A program made the position numbers and the translations under genes. The notes beneath the pieces were generated by a model. It saw only the letters and a list, made by a program, of their open reading frames with translations, made no database searches and was not told the origin of the DNA. From Camarhynchus parvulus (Eukaryota; Chordata; Aves; Passeriformes; Thraupidae): 64,000 nucleotides of DNA. Location: NCBI RefSeq assembly GCF_901933205.1, contig NC_044596.1, positions 3,350,001 to 3,414,000 of the forward strand. The letters are read 5' to 3'. Of the stretch, positions 27,514 through 38,822 are shown piece after piece (the stretch's first letter is position 1; every line of letters begins with the position of its first letter).

Positions 27514-30078
27514 ATGGATGCCAGCAAGAAGGTGGATCTGAAGATCATCATCATCGGAGCTCTGGGGTAAGGAGCTGGAGAGGCAGGGAAGCTCCCTGCA
27601 TGTGCTGGGTGTCCCCTGCCCACCCCTGGGCTGGGCAAAGCCTCACCAGTGCCCCTTTCCTCGTCCCCAGCGTGGGCAAGACCTCCCTGCTGCACCAGTA
27701 CGTGCACAAGACGTTCTACGAGGATTACCGCACCACGCTGGGCGCCAGCATCCTCACCAAGGTCCTGGCCGTGGACAGCACCCCCCTGAAGCTGCAGGTG
27801 AGCGGGGTGAGCTGGCACTGCCCGCGGTGCCCACCCTGATCCCAGCTCTGTGTGTCCCACCCTGGACTGCTGGGCCCGAGTGCCACCACGGTCATGAGGT
27901 GCAGAGCCTGATTGTCAGAGCTGATTGTCAGAGCTGAATTTCAGAGCCTGATTTTTGGAGTCTGATTTTCAAGCTGGCTTTCAGAGCCCAGATTTCAGAG
28001 CTGATTTTCAGAGCCTGATTTTTCAGAGCCTGATTTTCAAAGCCCAATATTCAGAGGTGATTTTCAGAGCCCCATTTTCAGAGCTGATCTTTAGAGCCCA
28101 AATTTCAGAGCTGATTTTCAGAGCCAAATTTTTCAGAGCCTGATTTTCAGAGCCCAATATTCAGAGGTGATTTTCAGAGCCCCATTTTCAGAGCTGATCT
28201 TTAGAGCCCGATTTTCCAAGCCGATTTTCAGAGCCCAAATTTCAGAGCTGATTTTCTGAGCCTGATTTTCAGAGCCTGATTTTCAAGCTGATTTTCAGAG
28301 CCCAAATTTCAGAGCTCATATTTCAGAGCCTGATTTTCAGAGCCGATTTTCAAGCTGATTTTCAGAGCCTGATTTTCAGAGCCTGATTTTCAAGCTGATT
28401 TTCAGAGCCCAAATTTCAGAGCTGATTTTCCGAGCCTGATTTTCAAGCTGATTTTCAGAGCCCAATTTTCAGCATCCATGAACTGCACTGGAATCCCACA
28501 GGAGCTCTGGGGGCTCAGCACCCCCTAAAGCTGCTCCTGTGGGCTGCAGCACCCACCCTGCCCCTGTCACGTGCCCTCTTCTGCCCTAGATCTGGGACAC
28601 GGGGGGACAGGAGCGGTTCCGGTCCATGGTGTCGACCTTCTACAAAGGCTCAGACGGCTGCATGCTGGCCTTCGACGTGACAGACAGGGAGTCCTTTGAG
28701 GCCCTGGACAACTGGAGAGATGATTTCCTGGAGAAGGTCATTCCCAGGGAGCAGGATTTCCCCATGGTGGTGCTGGGGAACAAGATAGACCTCAGTGACC
28801 GGCAGGTAAGGGTGGAGGAGGGAGAGCAGGGGTCACCACCCCTGCAGGGATTTAAAACTTGTACAGCTGTGCACTTGGGGACATGGTTTAGTGCTGGATT
28901 TGATGGTCTTAAGAGTCTTTTCCAACCTAAACAATTCCATGATTGGGATGCTGTAGGGTCCTGATGGCTTTGAGGGCAGATCCTTCACCTCAGAACCAGC
29001 CTTTTCCCTGTCCTCACACAAACCAGAGCTCCAGGCAGGGAGCTGCCACCTCCCCCAGCACTCTGGGAGGGGATGAGCAACATCCTCCTGCTGCTCTTTG
29101 GGGCACAGACTGTCCCTACCAGGGGCAGCAGGAATGACAACCTCAGGCCCTGCCAGCACCCCCCTCACCCAGCAGTGCCTGGATGGTGAGGAGGGTCCCC
29201 TGTCCTCTCCCTGAGCTGTGGCTCCATCCTTCCCATCCCAGCAGTGCCTGGATGGTGAGGAGGGTCCCCTGTCCTCTCCCTGAGCTGTGGCTCACCCAGC
29301 AGTGCCTGGATGGGTGAGAAGGGTCCCCTCCCTGAGCTGTGACTCCATCTTCCCATCCCAGCAGTGCCTGGATGGGTGAGGGAGGTCCCCTGTCCATCCC
29401 TGAGCTGTAGCTCACCCAGCAGTGCCTGGATGGGTGAGGAGGGTCCCCTGTCCCCTCCCTGAGCTGTGGCTCCATCCTCCCATCCCTCAGGTGCCCAAGG
29501 AGACGGCCTCAGCCTGGTGCAAGGAGAAGGACATCCCCTATTTCGAGGTCAGTGCCAAGAACAACATCAACGTGGCCGAGGCTTTCGAGACCCTGGCGAA
29601 GCAGGCGCTGAGCACGGTGAGCACCCCCCAGCTCCGAGCTGCGCTGGGGGAGGATTTGGGGTAAAACCGGGATTAGTCTGACAGATCCTCCCATATGGAA
29701 CAGCTCCTGCTGCAAGGGAGGGCCCCGGGAATGAGAAACGCAGCAATGCCTGGTCCTAAATCAACAGGAGTAGGAATTGCCGTGTGCTTTCCCGCAGCGA
29801 TGGGAACCCACAGCGCGCCAGCACTGGCCTCTAGCGGCCGTGCCACGGCGACACTGGTGTCCCCAAGCCCTGCGCTAGGTGGCTTTTGCCTGCATTTCGC
29901 CGGTAGCCACAAGCTCAGGGCTGAACTTGAGCGGGGCCGCTCAGGCTGGCCCGGAGCTGCGCTCGCTCATCCTTTCCCTTCTCCGCTTCTTTTCCAGTAC
30001 AAAGGGATTTTTGAGAGTTATTTAACCGACTCCATCAAGCTCACTCCCAATGACAAGCCCAAGCAGAGCTGCTGCTGA
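27514..30078 (+). CDS. RAB7B: Ras-related GTPase Rab7b
   Basis: A small GTPase of late endosomes and trans-Golgi that controls endosome-to-Golgi transport and dampens Toll-like receptor signalling in mammals. Five coding exons: 27514-27566, 27671-27797, 28590-28805, 29491-29616 and 29998-30078. Phases chain to 200 residues, against 199 recalled for human. The P-loop GALGVGKTS is at 15-23, WDTGGQE at 62-68 (Rab7b has Gly-Gly where most Rabs have Ala-Gly), NKID at 124-127, and SAK at 153-155. The C-terminal pair of cysteines at 199-200 is for geranylgeranylation. The start follows an acceptor at about 27480 or 27503. RAB29, which is also nearby in human, was excluded because its switch and guanine-binding sequences differ. 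Introns 2 and 3 contain minisatellites. Confidence 0.96.
27905..28465. repeat. Short-unit minisatellite in RAB7B intron 2
   Basis: About forty copies of a 13-15 bp unit around GATTTTCAGAGCC, alternating with AAATTTCAGAGCT and longer CAAGCT variants. A few related copies (GGTTTCAGAGCCT) also occur upstream at 26800-26845, before the gene's coding exons, so the motif has arisen or spread twice. Confidence 0.93.
28855..28945 (+). mobile_element. CR1-like LINE tail in RAB7B intron 3
   Basis: Short + strand fragment with TGGATTTGATGGTCTTAAGA, TCTTTTCCAACCTAAACA and CCATGATTG, the usual CR1 3' end. Only the last 90 bp or so are present. Confidence 0.75.
29160..29475. repeat. Tandem repeat in RAB7B intron 3, unit about 55-70 bp
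   Basis: Five copies containing CAGCAGTGCCTGGATGG, GAGGAGGGTCCCCTGTCC and CTCCCTGAGCTGTGGCT. The array ends about 15 bp before the exon 4 acceptor, so its copy number changes the sequence next to that splice site. Confidence 0.93.
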
Positions 30079-30154
30079 CCTCGGGGCCGCTGGATGGAGC
30101 CCTGCCCGGTGTCGGTGCCCGCTGCCCACCCCAGCTGCCCATGGGGACTGGCAG

Positions 30155-30295
30155 TGCCAGGGCTGGGCACACTGGGGCCGTGCCAGGGCTGGGCACACCT
30201 GGGCTGGGCACACCAGGGCTGGGCACACCAGGGCACACCAGGGCTGGGCACACCAGGGCTGGGCACACCAGGGCTGGGCACACCAGGGCCAGCTG
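30155..30295 (+). repeat. 15-bp minisatellite in the RAB7B 3' UTR
   Basis: About nine copies of GGGCTGGGCACACCA beginning about 80 bp after the stop codon. It lies before the likely polyadenylation signal and should therefore be transcribed. Confidence 0.9.
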
Positions 30296-30700
30296 CCTGC
30301 TCATGCCGGGATTTGCTGCTTGCCACGGCTCTGGAGCTGCTCTCCACCACCTCAGTGTCACGGTGGTGGCCCTGTGCCCATCCCCTCGATGTCCCTGTGG
30401 TGATGGTGCCAGGGATGCTCCCGATGCCTCTCAGAGTCCTTGGCACCACGGGTGACCCTCCCCAGGGCACAGCCTGGTGGCCCCCCGGCTCCCAGGGTGG
30501 TACAGGCTGCCCTGAGGGGACAGTTGGGCTGGTGGCCTCGGCACAGGGACCTGCCACTGCAGAGACAACTGTTCTGTGCCTCAGTTTCCCCTCCTCTCAT
30601 GCATATCCCCCATCAAACACCTTCCCCCTCCTGCCTCACTGGGGAGGATTCTCAAAAAAGCACTTTGTCAAGGGTACTCTTTTTTGTTTTTTTAAAGGAA

Positions 30701-30706
30701 ATTAAA
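30701..30706 (+). terminator. Candidate RAB7B polyadenylation signal
   Basis: ATTAAA in an AT-rich context about 620 bp after the stop codon, followed by a T/GT-rich stretch. No better AATAAA lies between it and the stop. Confidence 0.55.
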
Positions 30707-30844
30707 TATTTCATTTTTATTTATATTTATGTGTTGTAAAATGCTCCCCAGGTCCTGCAGCAGGAAGCTGGGGTGAGGGCTGCAGGCTTCCCTCCCTGAG
30801 TCTGTTCAGCTTGTTAGGGCTGGAGGACGCATTTTGGGTCTGGG

Positions 30845-31330
30845 GTTTTTCTTTTCTTTTCTTTTCTTTTCTTTTCTTTTCTTTTCTTTTCTTTTCTTTT
30901 CTTTTCTTTTCTTTTCTTTTCTTTTCTTTTCTTTTCTTTTCTTTTCTTTTCTTTTCTTTTCTTTTCTTTTCTTTTCTTTTCTTTTCTTTTCTTTTCTTTT
31001 CTTTTCTTTTCTTTTCTTTTCTTTTCTTTATTTTATTTTGTTTTATTTTGGTTTGGTTTATTTTGGTTTGGTTTATTTTATTTTTTAATATTTTATTTTA
31101 TATTTTGTTTTGGTTTATTTTATTTTAAAAAAATTTATATTTTATTTTGTTTTATTTTATTTTACTTTATTATGATTTTTATTTTATTTTATTTTATTTG
31201 ATCTTTTATTGTATTTTATTTTATTTTAATTGGATTTTATTTTATTTTATTTTATTTTTTATTTATATTTTTTTATTTTATTTTATTTTATTTTATTTTA
31301 TTTTATTTTATTTTATTTTATTTTATTTTC
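30845..31330. repeat. Long CTTTT then ATTTT pentanucleotide array
   Basis: An almost perfect CTTTT array (30845-31030, about 37 copies) turns into TTTTA-rich sequence and a further ATTTT array to 31330. The reading-frame artefacts here are pure Phe/Leu/Ser repeats. Confidence 0.97.
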
Positions 31331-31729
31331 CAGTGTAAATTTTGGGTCAGGGGAGGAGGAGGAGGAGGTGCGGAGTGGGTGCGCAGAGGTGGCGTGGCCG
31401 GGGCAGCTGTCGGCAGAGGGAGCCCGCTGGGAGCAGAGCCGAGTGCGGCTCCCGCTTCCCTCCTGAACCATCCCGGGCACCTCCCCGCCCCTGTCCCCGC
31501 TCCACTGGGGCTGCAGCATCCCCCTGGCCGGGCTGGACGGACTCAGATCCCCAGGGAGGTCACCAGGAACCTCCTGCCCTCCGCCATCCCCCCCCAGTGA
31601 CTGCAGTGGTGCCACAGAGAGTCCCGGAGGCTGCCCTGGCATCACCCGGGCTGCCCATGGGGCAGGGCAGGGCACGGCAGGTGGGCTCAGGAAGGGCAAA
31701 ACCTGAGCGAGGGCTGGGCACGGGGGGAG

Positions 31730-32025
31730 TTGGGGCTGTGGAGATGGGGCTGGAGATGGAGATGGGGCTGGAGATGGAGATGGAAATGGGGCTGGAGATG
31801 GAGATGGAAATGGGGCTGGAGATGGAGATGGAAATGGGGCTGGAGCTGGAGATGGAGATGGGGCTGGGGCTGGAGATGGGGCTGGGGATGGAGATGGGGC
31901 TGGGACTGGAGATGGAGATGGGGCTGAGATGATGGAGATGGGGCTGGAGATGGAGGTGGGGCTGAAGATGGAGATGGAGGTGGAGGTGGATATGGGGCTG
32001 GAACTCGAGCTGGAGCTGGGGCTGG
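31730..32025. repeat. Hexanucleotide-based repeat (GGAGAT/GGGGCT)
   Basis: Units of GGAGATGGAGATGGGGCT and its 12- and 24-bp variants are repeated for about 300 bp. All frames on both strands remain open, which produces false proteins rich in Glu/Met or Pro/Ser. Confidence 0.95.
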
Positions 32026-32585
32026 GGCGCCCGTCTGGAGAGAACGGCCAGTTCAATTCCCACCCTCGGACCGTTCCCACCCTCGTCCTTACGCAACGCT
32101 CCGCCTGTTTATTTGGGCACCGGGCCGGCGAGAGGATTTGTCCCTTCCTATTGTGAGTAGAGGGGCATTAACTATTTCCTCCCCACGTTCTGGACGCCCC
32201 TTCCCCACCCCGTGCCTGCCCGGAGCCCCCCTCACACCCAGCACCCCCCAGCCCACCCTGGCACCCTCCGGGGCTGTTGGGACACGGGGCTGGGCACTGC
32301 CCGTGCCAGCAGCGATGTTGTTTCTCATCACACCCTTCTCCCAGCAGCTCCCAGCGCTGGCAAACAAAAACCTGATCTGTTTTAGCAATTTGGACACCCC
32401 GGGCTGAGCAGGTCACACAAACGCCCTCAGGGGAGGGGAAGCTCCCTGAGTGGGGCTGGGCACCTCTGGCACGGCCCAGCGCTGCTGTGGGGGCTGGAAC
32501 CTGTGAGCAGCAGGAGCTGGAGCCAGGTGGGAGCTGCAGGCTTGGCTCAGGGTCCGGCTGGATGCTCTGGGCAGGACAGGCAGGG

Positions 32586-33000
32586 CTGGGGTCAGACCTT
32601 GCTCTCTGCAGAGCCCTGGGCAGGCTCTGAGCTGCTGGGCTCCAGCTGAGCAGTGCCCCAGCACTTTGTGCATCATTCCAGATGCAGAAATCAGGGCTGT
32701 GAAGGATGCTGCAGCCTCAGGAGCCGGATCTCCAGTAGCATAACCTCCATGCAAAAATCCTGTCCGGCACACATCACAGGTGTGCAGCACCCTGGGGTCA
32801 GACCTTGCTCTCTGCAGAGCCCTGGGCAGGCTCTGAGCTGCTGGGCTCCAGCTGAGCAGTGCCCCAGCACTTTGTGCATCATTCCAGACATGGGATCAGG
32901 GCTGTGAAGGATGCTGCAGCCTCAGGAGCCGGCAGGATCTCCAGTAGCATAACCTCCATGCAAAAATCCTGTCCGGCACACATCACAGATGTGCAGCAGC
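32586..33000. repeat. 206-bp tandem duplication
   Basis: The block at 32586-32790 recurs at 32792-33000 with over 90 percent apparent identity; both begin CTGGGGTCAGACCTTGCTCT and contain ATCCTGTCCGGCACACATCA. No gene or known element was recognised in it. Confidence 0.93.
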
Positions 33001-33597
33001 CAGCTACAGACCTCCAGCTTTTCTCCTCCCTCCATCCCTCTGCGCAGGGTGTCCTGCTGGCCGGGCAGCCCTGGCACAGCCAGGAAGGCCAGGAGAGCGG
33101 GCAGGGCGGCACGGTGCCAGGCAGGATGCTGGCAGGAGCAGCCAGAGGTGCTAAGCTGGTAACACTATCCCGAAACCCGATAAAGGACAGGGGGAGGTTT
33201 GCAACACGTGGGATTAACAAGGTCAGCTCAAGATTTTTCTCAGGGTGAAAATCAAAGGGGGAAAATATTTGCCTTGTGTGACTCAGTGAGTTCCTGAGCA
33301 GCCGCCTGGGTTCCTGAGCTCACCCCGGCCTGTGGCCACTGCTGAGGAGCCAAACTGAGCCCTCCTGCTCAGTTTAAAAACCAGACACTCCCCAGCTGCT
33401 CTGCTGTCCCTACAGGTTTACATCCACCCATTGAAACGACCAAAATCAGTAAAATCCCCCCTGATGCTGGTCACCAAACGGGGACCATCCCAACCCTCTT
33501 GCAGAAGTTCTGCCCTCAGTATCTGAGGAATTAGCACCTCAAACTCACCCTAAATCCCCAGCTCCCAGTTTGCTTCGTTGTTCTGAGGTTCAATTAC

Positions 33598-34105
33598 CCC
33601 TGAACGTCCACCTACCCCAGCCTGTGGCACCTGCAGCCGGGTGGGATTAAATTCTTTTGTTGAAATGTGAGAATTTAAATAAAGGCACTGGAAAATACCT
33701 TTAAAAACTGCGAAAATAATATAAAACCACCAAGTTTTCCTGTTTGGAGGCAGAAACCCCATTAACCTGGAGCTGGGACTGAGGTAACCCAGTGGCTTCA
33801 GACACATCCCAGGCACAGGCAGCAGTGCCCAAGAATCACAGAATTGATAATTAAGGTTGGAAAAGCCCTCTGAGATCATCAAGCCCACCATGAAATGATG
33901 TCCTGAATGTCCACCTTCCCCAGCCTGTGGCACCTGCAGCCAGGTGGGATTAAATTCTTTTATTGAAATGTGAGAATTTAAATAAAGGCACTGGAAAATA
34001 CCTTAAAAAGCTGCAAAGATAATTTAAAAACCACCAAGTTTTCCTGTTTGGAAGCAGAAATCTCATTAACCTGGAGCTGGGACTGAGGTAACCCAGCGGC
34101 TTCAG
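33598..34105. repeat. Duplicated 204-bp block separated by a CR1-like tail
   Basis: Blocks 33598-33801 and 33901-34105 share most of their sequence (for example AACCTGGAGCTGGGACTGAG). Between them, at about 33832-33900, lies a short minus-strand CR1-type tail (GAATCACAGAATTGATAA, GGTTGGAAAAGCCC). No gene was recognised. Confidence 0.9.
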
Positions 34106-34493
34106 CCACTTCAAAGCCGACCTGATAAACGCCAGGGGTTCAAAGTTCCAGGTGACCTTTCAAAGGCGTCAGACGTGACAAACAGAGCCAGGGCATCACG
34201 CAAAGCTTTATCTGTGCCCCGTGGTGCCACCGGGCCGCAGGGCAGTAAACACCTCCGGAGGCGTCAGCACAGCCCGGGGCACCGCGGCCACTCCTGGTGG
34301 CTGTCACCCGGCTGGGGTGGTGGCCTGGACTGTGGCACGCCGGGATTCCTTCCCAAGAACGCTCCTGCTGCTGGGAATTACCTGAATTATTGCTGACTCT
34401 TTCCTCAATATCCCCCCAGTGAGGGGGTGGCACTGATGGGGTTGGTGTGAGTGTCCCCCCAAGGGGTGGCTGTCCCCACAAGGGGTGGCTGTC

Positions 34494-34918
34494 TGTCACA
34501 GACATCTTTTAGGAAAAATCCTTTCTTTAGGATTTTTCCCTCCTGAGAAGCTGAGAGGCCTCAGGAACAAAATGTAAACAATGGTTATCTGCTGCTGTGG
34601 AATGCAACGGGTGCATCTGTGATTGGTCTCATGTGGTTGTTTCTAATTAATGGCCAATCACAGTCCAGCTGGTTCAGACTCTCTGTCCGAGCCACAAACC
34701 TTTCTTATCATTCCTTCTTATTCTATTCTTAGCTAGCCTTCTGATGAAATCCTTTCTTCTATTCTTTTAGTATAGTTTTAATGTAATATCATAAAATAAT
34801 CATAAAATAAAATATCATAAAATAATCATATCATAAAATAATAAATCAAGCCTTCTGAAACATGGAGTCAGCTCCTCGTCTCTTCCCCAATCCAAAAACC
34901 CCTGTGAGCACGGTCACA
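34494..34918 (+). mobile_element. Solo LTR with a 6-bp target-site duplication
   Basis: A 425-bp element begins TGTCACAGAC and ends CACGGTCACA, and is flanked by perfect GCTGTC repeats at 34488-34493 and 34919-34924. Internal features are CCAATCACAG near 34650 and an AT-rich CATAAAATAAT repeat with polyadenylation-like AATAAA sequences near 34800-34850. A 6-bp duplication is typical of class II (ERVK-type) retroviruses. No internal coding remains. Confidence 0.85.
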
Positions 34919-35264
34919 GCTGTCCCCAAAAGCGACACCCAAGCAGCCCAGCTTTGCAGCACAGCCATCCCCTCACCCTGTGCCCACCACCACAGCAGAT
35001 GGTGGTGCTTCTCCTCCAGCCCAGCCCGCGGGAGGAGCTGTCCCCGTGTCCCACCCCAGAGGACACCACGTGTGGGGCTGTGTGGGGCCACAGGGCTGTG
35101 CCCGGCCCCGGGGCTGGGACAGGGGGGTTTGGGGACACGGCAGGGCTGAGGGGCAGCACGCAGGGTGGGCTGGGGGCTGTGGCCAGCCCGGAGCCAGAGC
35201 TGGGACATGCTGAGGTCAGCAGGCAGCCCCAGCCTTGGGTGGCCGCCCCACAGCTGGAGCCAGC

Positions 35265-35525
35265 TGCAGGGTCAGGATTGGGATCGGGATTGGGATCACG
35301 GTCGGGATTGGGATCGGGATCGGGATCAGGGTCAGGATTTGGATCAGGATCAGGGTCAGGGTCAGGATTGGGATTGGGATCAGGATTAGGATTGGGACCA
35401 GGACTGGGATCAGGATCAAGGTCACGATCAGGATCAGGATTGAGATCAGGATCAGGATAAGGGTCAGAATCAGGATTGGGATTGGAATCAGGGTCAGGAT
35501 CAGGATTGGGATTGGAATCAGGATT
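35265..35525. repeat. Hexanucleotide-type GGGATC/GGATCA array
   Basis: About forty units of GGGATT, GGGATC and GGATCA in mixed order. The complementary strand reads as Asn-Pro-Asp-Pro repeats, a coding artefact. Confidence 0.95.
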
Positions 35526-36066
35526 CAAAGATTAAATACTTCAAACTGTGTTAGAAAGATTATTCTGGCCCCTTTTGGTGTCACCAGGGCAGCAGCAGAG
35601 CCTCCCTCAGGCCCTGGGTGAGGCTCGTGGCAGTGAATCCCTCTCCCACCAGGTTCCGCCTGGACACCAAACGCTTTATTTCACTTTAATCCCTTTATCC
35701 ACCCACTCTTTCAGGGCAGCTCAGCTGCCCCTGGCCTCCTGGCACGGCTGCAGCACCAACACTCCTGAAACTCCTCAAAAAGGCAAAGCAGGCAGAGCTT
35801 TCATCTAAAATCTGCCTGCTCATCTCTGACCAGGGGCGACGGGGCCTCCTCCTGCTCCAGCTGCTCACGTCCAACACCTGAGCTCCTCTGCAGGCATTGA
35901 CCTCAGAGCCCTGAACAATTTCAGCTTTATTTCAGGGCTTATCTCCCTCCCATCGAGGCCTTTGGGCCTTAATGCATTGCCCAAGGGCACAGAGCAGCAG
36001 TGATGGGACCACAATCACTTTCCCCCAAGGAAGGCCACACGTTCTCCTCCACACACTTTCCCACTT

Positions 36067-36107
36067 TTTTTTTTTTTTTTTGAGGGAAAATTCCTCTTTC
36101 TCTTTTT

Positions 36108-36138
<31 letters not shown>

Positions 36139-36139
36139 C
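36067..36139. repeat. Two T homopolymer runs
   Basis: A T-run at 36066-36081 and a longer one at about 36110-36139, separated by TCTTTCTCTTTTTCC. Length is likely to vary. Confidence 0.9.
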
Positions 36140-37238
36140 TCAGACTGAGGAACCTCCCTTCACAGGAATTCAATGCTTTGAGCGAAAAAGCCTCGGTTGG
36201 GGTTGGCTCTGCTGGGTCAGGGTGGGCAGAAAGCCTTGAGGGCTGGGGGAGGCAGTGCCTGGAGCAGCCCCCAGCCTGAATTCCAGGAGAATGGGATGCT
36301 CCACATGGCCCCCAGACCTTCAGGGCTGCTCCAAGGGCCGGAATTCTGGGTGCTCCCACCCAGCCCCAGGAGCTGCTGGTGTCCCCAGGCCTTGGGCAGA
36401 CCTTGCTGAGCACATTTGGAGGCAGATATCTTACACCTCTTTTACAAATAAGATAAGAGCCCTTGCTCAAGGTGACCTGAGGGCTGTCCAGAGAGCATGG
36501 GCCAGTCCCAGGTGAGGACACACAGCCCTGCCAGGTGCTCTCTGCGGGCTGGGTGGGGTTTTTGGGGGTGACAATTCCTCTGCAGGTCCTTGTGGTGCTC
36601 CAGGCAGGAATTTGGGTTGGTGGGCTTGGCTCTGACTATCACAACATGCCCTGCTCCCCAGTCCAGGGTGTCTCACCCCACAGATCCTTCAATGTGGGGA
36701 TGTGCCCAAGCTGCCAGTGAAGAGGAGGGGCAGTGACAGGGCTGACCCCACAGCCACAAGCAGGGGACACGGTCCCACAGGAGGGTGGCCCTTCCCTTGC
36801 CTCTGGAGATGTCCCCACAGGGCTGGGGCAGGCTGGAAAGGCCCTGAGCAGGAATTGTGCTGGGGAATTGTGCCCCATCCATTCCCCCTGAGATAAACCC
36901 CAAAACCCCAGAGCCTCTCCCAGCCCCGAGAGCTGCAGGGCCCCAAAGGCCGCGGGGGCAGCTGGAACCTCCCGGAGCCTTCCTGCATTCCAGCCTTCAT
37001 TTTGGGGCTGTAAATAACCCTGCAGCCTGCCCCGGGACGGGGTGTTCCTCATTCCTGCCCGGATCAGCCCCCCGTGCCAGCGGGTGGCACCGGGCAGGGC
37101 GGCAGTGCCAGCGGTGCCTTTCAGGTGGCACCACGGAGCCACCAGGCCTGCCCTGCCAGGGGGATGGTGGCAGCCAGCCGGGGCTCTGCATTCCTGGGAG
37201 AGCAGGGAATGCTGAGAACCAGCCCTGGGAATGTCAGG
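36140..37238. other. Intergenic, no gene seen
   Basis: GC-rich unique sequence with open frames of up to about 165 codons on both strands. None has a recognisable domain, signal peptide or exon partner. Confidence 0.5.
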
Positions 37239-37988
37239 TGTGGAAAAATGTGTATTTTATGATTGGCTTTTGGCAAATATTCAAATGAATATTATATGTG
37301 TTGTGTTAGAAAGTAATGCTGTAGTAATTCTCTTAAGTACTGTGTTAAATATAGTTTTAGATGTGAAAAATTTGTATTTTATGATTGGCTTTTTGCAAAT
37401 ATTCAAATGAATATTATATGTGTTGTGTTAGAAAGTAATGCTGTAGTAATTCTCTTAAGTGCTGTGTTAAATGTAGTTTTAGGTTATAACAAAATGTTAA
37501 AATAGAAACTGTGCTATGTAGGATACTTTTTTTTTTCCTAAAGAAAGGACTCACACTGAGATAGCAGCCACAGGACACCTGAATCTTTCAGAGAAAGGGA
37601 ATTTATTGCTCCATTATCAGGAGAAATGAACTTCTTTCTGCGTCACCCAGGTAGATGATGCCGTCAGGATTCAGAGGAAGAAGCTGACACTGCCCAGACA
37701 GAATCCTGTGTTTGAATGGAATTTATGCATCATGGATGAGGTGTATGAATATGCAACAGGCTGTTGCTTTTAAGGGTTAATCCTCTGTTAACGTGGGGCC
37801 TTTTTCAGGCTCGTGCTGCCCAGAAAGAGGTACCTGGACATCCATAACTCTTTGTCTCTATTGTCTCATATTGTCCTAATTCAATTTGTCCAAATTATTA
37901 TTACTCTAATTGTATGACTATTTTTATAGCCATTTTCTTACTATTAAATATTTAAAATTTTAAAACCAAGTGATCGGCGTTTTTCACA
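37239..37988 (+). mobile_element. Solo LTR, family A, copy 1
   Basis: A 750-bp AT-rich element starts TGTGGAAAAATG and ends GTTTTTCACA, giving short inverted ends. Its first 123 bp are tandemly repeated (starts at 37239 and 37362). It shares nearly all its length with the element at 40143-40963. The middle contains a primer-like conserved segment around GTAGATGATGCCGTCAGGAT. No retroviral frames adjoin it and no target duplication was found. Confidence 0.75.
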
Positions 37989-38429
37989 CCAGAGCTCTGT
38001 GCGGTGCCCGTGGTGGCACCGGCAGTGCCAACCTCTGCCCACCCTCCCTGCAGCTCTGGGCACGTCCATCCCCTGCTCCAGGAACGGCCACCTCATTCCT
38101 GTGGGAATTTGGCAGCCCAGATCTCTGCTTTCCCACCTGGCTCAGGGATCAGACAGACAGACAGACAGACAGGGAAGCAGGACACCCCACCTGTGCAGGT
38201 GTCACAGCCTGAGCAGCACATCAGCCATGAGGAACAACCTCCCAACATCTCCCAGCCTGTTTGGCGCCTCCCAGATCCTCGTGGAAGCCCCAAGTTCAAT
38301 CTTCAGAAGCTGCCCCGCTCCACCTGCAGCGTCTCCATCCCAAACCTGCCTCCCTGCCACACCTGTGCCTGCACAAGCCCCATTTCCTCAGCAAAACCCC
38401 CCAAAAGGGAGGAGCAGCTCCGGCTGCAG

Positions 38430-38822
38430 GGCTGGGATGGGAATGGGATGGGATGGGATCCATGGGATGGGATCCATGGGATGGGATGGGATGGGATCCA
38501 TGGGATGGGATGGGATCCATGGGATGGATGGGATCAGTGGGATGGATGGGATGGGAATGGAATGGGATGGGATGGGATGGATGGGATGGATGGGATCCAT
38601 GGGATGGATGGGATGGGAATGGGATGGGATGGGATAGGAATGGGATGGATGGGATGGATGGGATGGGATCCATGGGATGGATGGGATCAGTGGGATGGGA
38701 TGGATGGGATCAATGGGATGGCATGGGGTCCATGGGATGGGATGGGATGGGATGGGATGGGATGGGATGGGATGGGATGGGATGGGATGGGATGGGATGG
38801 GATGGGATGCGATGGGAGGGAA
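38430..38822. repeat. GGGAT pentanucleotide and 14-bp derivative array
   Basis: GGGATGGGATCCAT and GGGATGGATGGGATC variants pass into a pure GGGAT array near 38735-38805. It gives false open frames rich in Gly-Met-Asp-Trp. A small CAGA run lies upstream at 38151-38170. Confidence 0.96.

Noticed and set aside
27514..30078. RAB29 (RAB7L1) as the identity of the Rab gene
   Set aside because: RAB29 also maps to human 1q32.1, but the P-loop context, WDTGGQE and C-terminal region match RAB7B.
31313..32096. Open frames on both strands rich in Pro/Ser or Glu/Met
   Set aside because: They come from the GGAGAT/GGGGCT hexamer array, which is open in all frames.
34914..35528. Minus-strand Asn-Pro-Asp repeat protein of 204 codons
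   Set aside because: It is an artefact of the GGGATC/GGATCA simple repeat and overlaps an LTR end.
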